Shown piece by piece: positions 1-9,000 of a stretch of 9,721 nucleotides of DNA (the stretch's first letter is position 1; every line of letters starts with the position of its first letter). The stretch is from Candidatus Omnitrophica bacterium CG07_land_8_20_14_0_80_50_8. Its GTDB lineage: Bacteria > Omnitrophota > Gorgyraeia > 2-02-FULL-51-18. The DNA is taken from assembly GCA_002779345.1 (NCBI GenBank), contig PEWW01000071.1, forward strand, positions 1 to 9,721, in the 5' to 3' direction. Made by a program: the position numbers and the translations under genes. The notes under the pieces are model-generated. The model was given only the letters and a program-made list of their open reading frames with translations, had not been told where the DNA came from and searched no databases.

Positions 1-3000
1 TGACGCAACGGATCCGTGAGCGTGTCGATGCGGTCCGTGCGGTAGAGGGTCAAGCAGCCGGTATTGTGAATGTCGCCGAAACCAACCAGGCAGTTCTCGA
101 CCTTATCGAGAAGCAGTTCGAAGGGCCGCTGGCGGAGGATGTGATCCGGTCTCTGCCGGCCCTGATCGCGGAGATCGTTTCGGAGGCTGAAAGACTTGCT
201 TATGAGGCCAAGGATCTCGCCCTGGCCAATGGTCAAGTCCAACAGGCTCAAGACGTGAAGCGGCGCCTTTCGCTGATCGTCGAAGAAACCAGGCGAAAGG
301 CGGATAGGCTTCAGGATATTGTCAACCAAGCGCTCGCTCGGACCGACAAAGGAGAGACGCTTCTCACGAATATCCAAGAATCCGAAAAAGCGGCCGGCTT
401 CCTTGTCGCGCAGGCCGCACTCATCACGTCTCTCACAAATGCCCGCGCGTTCGTGAACCGTGCTTATCAGGAGGCCCTTGGAAGAGGTCCGACCGGTACG
501 GAAATGAAAGCGGCGCTTGAAGGTCTGTTTGTCCAAGGACTCACCGACAGACAGTGGGCAGGAACCGTTTTAGAAACGCCGGAATTTGCCGCCGAAAACC
601 TTTCCAACATGGATTTTGTCCAAAAAGCGGTGCAGGTCATTTTGGGCCGGGCGGCGACCGCCGAAGAGATCTCCGTTCACGGGAAGGCGCTGGATGACAA
701 TGAGATCACTCGAACAGATCTGATCCATACGCTGGCCGCTTCATCGGAGGTTTACGTATCGGCTAAGGGATCGTTCGACGAGCATCTGGGACGATTTGTG
801 CAGGCAGGCATCGAGCCGGCCTCCATGGTCAATACGTGGATCGAAGAAATTCCGTCGAAAGATTTCTATGCGGGTGTTCTGTCTAAGTTATTCGACGACC
901 TGAAGCGCCGATCCGCCGCCGACACGGCACTTTTAGACAAATTGTCAAAACTGGATCTGAGTGATCGGGTGCTGGCAGACCGCCTGGCAGCCGCTTCAGC
1001 CATTTCCGCGCGGACAGCGGCCCTGGAGAGCGAGATCAAGAGCCTTGCCGCGGGACTTAAATCGGTTGTTGTCGACACGGCCGCGGAGAGCAAGCCGGTT
1101 GAAGTTGTCAGCGCCTATGGTGAGCTTGTCGGAAAGGTCAAACAATGGATCGAGAGCGAGAAACAGAGCGCCGAGTCCATGAATCTTACGGTGAGCGCCG
1201 ATCTCACGAAGCTCGCGGCCTATATTTCGAAAGAGGCTCTCCGGTCCTCCAGGAATTTTGTCAAGCCGGAGGGCGCGGACCTGACATGGCCGCTCATGTT
1301 CCAACTTCAAGATCTTGAACAGACCATCCGTTCGATCGATCAGGGGGCAGCGATCCTTTCTTCGGGAGGAGAAAGTGCCGTGGCCTCCGTTCAGCGATCC
1401 GATCAGCTTATTCGTCAGCTTATTTCCGAACTGCCTTCCATGACGCAGTCCGGTGAGGGTGCGGTCTACCAGGCCCTTGCCAAGCGGGCAAGCGACCAGG
1501 CGGTGACCACGAGGGACGCACTGACAGCCATTCAAACAGAGTACGGCCAAATTGTTGTCCTTGGTTCCAATTTGACGGTTCTAAACCGGGTCCTCGGGAC
1601 GATCTTCTCCGATCAGATCGAATTGAAGGGAACCTGTGACAACATTGCGGCCGATGAGCAGGCCGCCAGGACGCTGGCGGATTCTTCCGCACGAAACCTT
1701 AGTTTTGTACAGCGATCGTTCAATTTCCTCCAGAAAACCGAAAAGGAGGACGAGTTGGCGACGCTGGCTTACGGGATGGAGGTCATGGCGCAGAAGGTCA
1801 AAGATCAACTCACGCAAGCCTACCTACTGCTGAGCCGTCAACCCAACAATCAGTTTGTCAAAGATCTTTACCGGAAAGTCGAGCAGGTCAACGGGGCGAT
1901 CGGCACTATCCAAGATCAGGCGAAGACGAGGCTGGATTTTGCGGTTGCCGTGAATACCGACGGGCAGTCCCTGAAAGAAAAGGTCGTTGCCAAAACGGAT
2001 CAAATCGCCGTTCTCAGAGATTCGGTCATTTTATCCGGAATGAACGATATTTCTCAGATCAAGGCCTTTAGAACAGCGGCCTCCGGTATTTTGGACGAGG
2101 CCAACAAGGCAAAGGCGGTTCTCCAGTCGGTGATCCAGACACATCCCCAAAGACAGGCGTTGCGCGACTCATTCGCGGCCGTGGAAGCTTCGATAACAAC
2201 CGCTCAAAATTCCGTTGATCAGATCGAGATTCAATTGCAAAAGACAGCGGCGATACAAACCGGCGGCCGTAGTCTGCTGGATTGGATGAATGAAAAAGTC
2301 AATGCGAGCCAATTGATCGCAAATCAGGTCACGCTTCAGAAGGATCCTAAAGTGGCCGGTCTGCTGGCCGGGACCGGCACAAAGATCGGCCAGGAAGCCC
2401 AGCGCATCCTTGAGATCGCGGCGGATCCGAGTCTCGGCGTTTCTTCGGATATTTATTCCAAGTTAAATGAAATGAATGCATTGGTCAACCAGACCATCGA
2501 CACCGCTCAAGACAAGGAAGCCGTGGACCGTGTTACGGCCCTATCGGCAGTGTCACGGCAATGCCGTGAGTTGGCGCAAGTGTTGGAGCTCAACTCGACC
2601 GCGGCGACTGCTTCACAGATCGACCAGATCGCCGACACAGCCCGGCAGATGCTTGACAAAACGGACCGGATGCTGCTTTCCGCGCAGGAGGCTATGAAAG
2701 GCCGTGAGCAAAACAGTGCGATCACCGCGGCCGTTACTTTGTTGTCCAACGATCGAAAGACGATCAGCGATGTTACACGCGCGATCGGCGACCGGCAACT
2801 GAAGGTGAGGGCGCTCGAGACCAACGGGTCAAGTCTTACCGGTTATGCCCAAGCCAATAAAGAAGCGGCGTTGTTTGCCTTGGCGAAGGCCCAGGAAGCC
2901 TATGGTCAGGAGGATCTGACGAAATTGATCGCTGCAAGCCGTGTGGCGGGTGGAGCTCTTGAAAGGTCATCCAAGGCGTACCAGACCATCTCCGTCCTTG

Positions 3001-6000
3001 TTTCCGAGAATCCGGAAAATACCGGATTTGCGGACCAAAAGACAGAGGTCGACAATTTGAAGAAGGATATCCAGAACACCCTCATGCCGGGGATCCAGAC
3101 GCTGGTTAATAATCTGGCCGAAACGATGGCGTACGCGCGGAATCAAACCAGCGGAGGAAATTGGACGAAAGAAAAGATCGTCCAAGAGTACTCCGCGCAG
3201 GCCGCCGCGATCAAAGAAGATTATATGGAAATGCTGGCGGTCAAGGAAGCTGAGATCAAGAACGAGACCGCGCAGGCCGCCGCCGCCGGACAGAAATATA
3301 CCGTGGAGATATTGAATGGGGCCATCGAGCGCCTCGCGCAGTCCCAGCGGACGGATGATTTTGAATACGGCGTCGATGGTTGGAGCGCCGTCGGGACAAG
3401 CATGGTTGAGGGCAACACGGTGTTAGGCGGCCGCGGTCAGTTTGGGGCGGGATCAACAGCCGAAAAAGTATTCCAGCCGGGTGAGGGGGATCAGACGGTC
3501 ATCAGCTTTGATTTCTATTATCTTGATTCCTGGTACGGGGAGTCCGCTTACATTGAGGTCAACGGCCAACGCCAGTGGACCCAGTCCTATCACTACGCTC
3601 AGGGCGGCATGGACGGCCCGGCAGGTCAGGGAATGGCCGACTCCAAACAGCATATTGAGATCAGGATCCCGAACACGGGCGCTCCGGTGACGGTCCATTT
3701 TGGCACGACGCTCAACCCCATGTGGAGCGCAGCCAGTTGGGCGGTCGACAACGTGTCGGTGACCGGCAGTCAGCCGGCTGTCCCGCTTTTGACACAGACC
3801 GACCGGGCGGCGTTGAGCCAGTCGCTTCAGTCCACTGAAGGTTCTTTCGATCTTCTGGAAGCCAAAAATACCGAGGGAGCTTCGCTCGCGGAAAAAGCGG
3901 CAGCCGCTTCATACACCATGAACCTCCTCACGGCGCAGATCGAAGGCCTGAGTGACAAGACGATGGGGATGGATCTACTGAGGATGAGTGATCAGTTGAA
4001 TTCTAAGATCGGCCACTACGCGTCCATTTTGGGAGAGGTCGCCGGTCAGGGCGCCTCCGAGGCCCTGTCTCAAAATATCCAAACGATCAGCGTGTTGTCT
4101 CAACAGGCCGGCCTGGACCTTCGGAAATCCTTCAGTCAGGTTGATTCGATCAAGGCCTTTACCGGTTATGACGGCACGGTCATCGACCAGGCCTTCGCGG
4201 CGAAGGGAGTTTTTGACAGCGGCTTGATCGCTCTCTCAAGCGTTCAGGATCCGGACAAATTGGAAGCGTTGCGGCGCACCGTCGGAGAATCCATGGGTAT
4301 TTTGTCGGTCAATGTTTCGCAGATGGCCCGTGAGTTACCGGCTTCTTTGTCGTTGTTTGACCAGTATCAGGCCGCCGCGGTCCTTTCTCTCCAACGATCG
4401 GCCGCGGAAGAAAGCGAGAAATTCACGAACGCCGTCTATCAGGTGATGAGCGTAAAAAATCCTGAGACCGTCATGAATGAAGTCAATGCCATCCGCGCAG
4501 CGGTCGCGGAACTGAAGAACAGGATCCAGGAAGATCCGGCCGCGCCGGAGGCCAAGGCGTATCTGGCGGCTATCGAGACCCTTTCCCAAAAGGCGGAAAG
4601 CTTGGGTCTGGCGATGAGGATGAGTTTCAAGGAACATCCCGAACAACCGGGACTTATGGAATCGGACCGCACCGTTCGGGAAGCCCTGAGTGCCGTCCTG
4701 CAGGACGGGACGGAAGCTAAGAGAGAAATGGGTGTCAGTTCCGAAGACGCTGAGCGGCGCCTGATCGAGATGATCGATGCCAAAACGTTGCCGATCCCGG
4801 AAAAGATCGCGCAGGCCGTCGTTAATTTCTATCAGGATGTATTGGATGTCTACCAGAATCAGGCGACAAGCGCTCAGGCCGCCTCGTACCAAACACTGAT
4901 CAATACACTGACCACCAACAACCCTCTCATGTTGACGTCGGGCGGAATAGCGCAAGTGGGCGTGTGGCTCGGCGAACAGGCAGCGAATATAATCAATTGC
5001 GCGGCCCATGTGGTGACTTCTTACTTTGCTCAAAAAGGCGTTCCGGTATTCGAGGAAAGGATCGCCGCCGCGGTCCTGATAGAGGATATTTTGAACGGCA
5101 CGATCGTACCCTCCGCCGAAATGGGAGAAAAAGTCACGACATCGCTTTACGCGATCTCCAAGCTATCGGAGAGCAAGGGGATCTCGGCGGTGGCGGTACA
5201 ACTTGACGGATCAAAATTGGACGGCCTGACGATGCCGGTGATGGCTTTGGTCGACAAGGACGGTTCGAATCACTTGGTCCTGATAACCGCTGTTTCGGAT
5301 CAGTCGGTCACTTACGAGTCCAACGGTGCTTTGCGCACGGATCCCAGAGCCGATTTTGCCGCCGTTTATAAAGGGATCGTGATGGCCGACGAAGCGGATC
5401 TAAAAGCACAGATCGACGCTCAGGATGCCGTCCTTCTTTCAGAGACTCAGATGAAACAGACCCGCGCCGGCGCGACCCCGGATGTGTTGACCTATGTCGA
5501 ACTGAACGATTTCGGGCTCGCAGAAAGGGTCTGGAATATCTGCCGGGAAATTTCACTAGGTGATCCCCAGGGGTTATTCGAACAGATCGCCCAGATCCAG
5601 ACCCAGACCGCCGATTCGAACGTGGTCAGCGCTTTTGCCGCGCGGGTATGGCTCAATGACGCGAAGGCAAAACTCAGCGTGGCCAAAGATTATGCGGAAA
5701 GTCTGAGACACATCCTGTCGCAGGTGAACCTCACCGATCTTTCGGTTGACCAGAGTGATTTGGTCGATCAGATCTACACGGCCCTTGATCAAGTGACGGC
5801 CATGGAAGGCATGGTCCGGAACATAGAGAGCCGAAAGAATAAGGTCGAGGAAGAAGAAAAATGGGCGATTGACTACCTGAGCCGAGCCGAAGAAGCCGCT
5901 TTGAGAGTCGAGCAAGCCTACAAAGATGCTCAACTCAATTCCCAGGACATCTTCAAACTCAAAGCGATGGCGACGGATGCCTATAATTCGACGTTCACCG

Positions 6001-9000
6001 CTGATGCTCTCACGCTGACTGATTTGATGAGTTTGTGCCCTTCCGATCAGGTCATTACAAATCTTGTTAGCAAGATCAATGCAACAGATCATCGAGCAGC
6101 TTCGGACTTGGCCAAGTTAGATCAAATTTATAACGACTACATGTCCAAGACGCTGACTAAACCTCAACTGCAGATCATTGCAGCGTCCGATGTAAACAAG
6201 GACGGGACCGTGGATTTCAAGGACGTGGAGGCCCTAACTAAGGCGATGGCTTTGGTTGGAAAAGCCGAATCATGGAGCGTTGTCAGCGCCGTGACGACGA
6301 GCTCCTACACACAGAGCGCGGAGCTTGATGCGCTCATTACCACTGTTAAGGCCGCACCGGTCGTTATGAATCTGAGAGATGTTGCCGAATGGAAACAGCT
6401 TTTGGATATTTTTGAATATACAAGTTCGTTCAAAACTTGGACGGACACAACCGGGGCCACGATTAATTCGCTTGATTTCGCGAATTTCAACGGTGATAGT
6501 CAAACGGTCGGTGGTGTAACTATTCCCATTATTGATCGTAAAGATTATGAACAGCTGTCGAACGTTATCAAATACCACGTGGACATCGCGGGTCCGATGA
6601 CGGCGGCGGGTACCTACGGTCCAAGGGACGGGGTAGTTGACGCCAATGATTACAACGCGATCCTGGCGTTCATGTCCGGGACGACTCTATTGTACGACAA
6701 GGAGTATTCAGTCACCGAATATGCCTACAGCGCAGAAAATGCCAACGAGCTTGTGAAGCAATACGCGGAAGCGGCCAAAGAGGCCAAGGATTCGGCGCTT
6801 CAGACGACGAATTACGACTCCGCCGCCAAGTTCGCGATGATCGCCAAGACCCTCGCCGACAATATTCTCAACGAGAACTTTGACGGTCAGATCGATCAGA
6901 GGATGCTCTCGATCCAGTGGCAGAAAGCGCTCGGATACGCCGGGGAAGCCAGCCGCCACGCCGAGGCCCTGAAGGGCGAGAACCCCGGATCGTATGCCGC
7001 TTCGATCATTGAGCAGAACACGGCCAACCGCTCCCTTGAGCAGTCCAAGGACCTCTTCGATTTCATTCTTGACCACGACATTAATCTCTATTCTGAAATA
7101 ATGAGCGCGGATGAAATAGGACATTTCTCCGAGCTTAAAGACGGTCTGGTCGATCTATTGAACAGCGATTATGTCGCGAGGCTCCGTGAACCTTACGAGA
7201 GCGGATCGATCCAGAAGATCCTTGCCAATGCCGAGGTGATAAAGAACACGATACAACTGCTCAACAAGAACACGAGCGCCTCGGTTGCCAACGCTGTTTA
7301 CGACGAGGCGCGGACAATGCTTACCAACGTCAAACTGTTGATGACGCAGGCGACGGATCCGGCCCTTTATCAGAAGAAGGCTCTTCTGTTACGCAGTGCC
7401 GAAAATGATTATACGAAAGCCTATGAGGTAACAGTCGGTTTCTTTGAACGGATCATTGCTCTCTGGGAGGAAGGGGACGAGCCAACCGCCGGCCAGATAG
7501 ATTGGATCATGGATCTGACGGGCATTGATCTGGGTGTCGGCCCGTTTGCCGCCGGGTCCGTTGAAGAAGCTGAAGCCAAGAAAACTTTAAGATCGATCCG
7601 TGACGATTATTTGAATAGGCTGCAAGCGCTGAAGGAAAACCCGACCGGGAATTTATTCAGGCAGCTTGATCAATCGTTCTCGAACCTGGCTGCCTCGTAC
7701 ACGGACTCTCACAATAAGGCCAGAGCGGCCTACGCGGGTCTTGTGAGTGACGTCGAGTTGCTGGCAACAACCGTTTCAGATCTGGCCGCGATCGAACAGA
7801 CGGCCCAGACTGCCCGCAAGTCCATTGACAGCAATCTGCAGCTTTTCAAGGCCGCGTTCTGGAGCAAAGCGGAACTGGTTTCCACCTGGAATGAAGACAA
7901 CGAACAACTCAGGAAAATTGGCAGTGCCGCGGACCCCGCTTCACCCAAGGGCCTTTACCAGGTAATGAAGCTGAATTGGATCAATAACCAGCTCTCATTA
8001 GGCAGTTTGCCGTCGGCTCTTCCAAGCCCTCCAGCGCCCCCAGAGTCCGCATCGATCATTGCGATGCGCGAAAGGGACCAGGAAATGCGCAACAACCTCG
8101 CTGCGATCGGGAACTTCCCCGAATGGATCGAATCCTGGCAGCGAACCGGGATCAAGCCGTCGCCGGCCGCTGTTCCTGTCGAGCCCTCGGGATATTCGGA
8201 ATTGCAGCGCGCGGTTACCGTCAATGACCTTATTGCCGTCAGGGACCAGATCAATCAAAAAGTGGTCGAGGACGCTCTGGCCCTGATCGATACGTGGATC
8301 GCGGCCCTGGAAGCGGATCCTGCTTTCTCAGTGCTCCCCGCTAATGCGATGACGGTGAATATCTATCCGCCGAGCGGTTCGGATACGAGCATCACTGCTT
8401 TGAAAAAAGTTAAAGCCAATATACTGACCTCCGACCGCCTAAAGACCGAGGCGAGCGCGCGTTTGATGAAAGATATTACGCGGCTTGAAAGTGAATTGCG
8501 GTGGATCGGCATGCCTGCACCCGCGACCGGGATCTTGGGATTTTCCATTCAACCGCCTGCCTTCGCTGACGCGAGCACGGTGTGGGATTCAGGCGTATTG
8601 AAGATAAGACAGGCCTCGGGAACGGATACTCTCCTAGGTATTTTCGAGGATCCGGATATGGCCGAGGATTGGGTCCGGGAAGTCAATCAGCGTGCCGAGG
8701 AGATCCAGGCGCTATACGCTGACCTGAAGGCCAGCGCCTACTCCTATCCCCAAGACCAGGTGATCCAAGAGGCCGTTTCGGCCCTCAACGTTGAAGTGGC
8801 CGATATCCAAAATATTGCCGACTTCCTGACGCAGGTAACGGGCGCCTTAACCAGGACGAAATCCGCCGCCGGACTTCAACAACGGATCGACGCGGCCGAA
8901 AGTCTCAAGAAAAAAGCGGTGGATATGATCTACGATGCCGCCTCCGGTCCGGCGGACCGGCAGGCATGGTTCGAGATGTGGACAAAGGCGTATGAACAGC

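Larger units (their letters stand above)
759..3353 (+). other. Long helical-hairpin array (residues 253-1117)
   Basis: About 865 residues of almost uninterrupted predicted helix, rich in Ala, Gln, Asp, Ser and Leu with regular hydrophobic spacing. Helices are broken by short turns carrying Asp/Asn/His/Gln-Pro, at P614, P715, P782, P809 and P1004. Each turn is followed by an amphipathic helix, which suggests strings of two- or three-helix bundles like spectrin or FIVAR-type stalk modules. Two sub-segments (residues 682-741 and 869-928) align with each other and with 1379-1441, so at least part of the array arose by internal duplication. It holds two of the five cysteines (545 and 854). I find no catalytic motif and no membrane segment. 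The likely role is an extended stalk. I cannot assign it to a named family by reading alone. Confidence 0.65.

Noticed and set aside
996..1550. Reverse-strand open frame of 184 residues
   Set aside because: It has the same antisense register effect as above. The product is Arg/Gly/Leu-rich with no family features, and the forward frame carries coherent helical sequence there.
3442..3690. Forward-strand open frame of 82 residues in another phase
   Set aside because: It overlaps the beta-sandwich, whose motifs are all in the main frame. The alternative product is Ser/Arg/Thr-rich and resembles no known protein.
2281..4920. Chemoreceptor-like (MCP) signalling coiled coil, suggested by Ala/Gln/Glu-rich helices
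   Set aside because: The highly conserved hairpin-tip motif of chemoreceptors and any membrane or HAMP segment are missing, and frequent Pro turns break the long coil such receptors need.
4335..5033. Reverse-strand open frame of 232 residues
   Set aside because: It is codon-in-register with the forward gene, a frame that stays open whenever TTA, CTA and TCA codons are rare in the sense strand. It lies wholly inside the supported forward frame and its translation shows no recognisable domain.
5574..6092. Reverse-strand open frame of 172 residues
   Set aside because: It is in codon register with the sense gene and covers a sense coiled-coil segment. There is no upstream promoter or separate coding signal.
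6165..6680. Assignment as a true cellulosomal dockerin
   Set aside because: Only the first loop is complete, the spacing is wider than in dockerins, the module is internal, and no cohesin is in view. It is kept as EF-hand/dockerin-like.
8334..8660. Possible signal-peptide-like or anchor-like motif around AFADAST
   Set aside because: Ala-x-Ala resembles a signal-peptidase site, but it lies deep inside the chain, with no preceding basic and hydrophobic segment.
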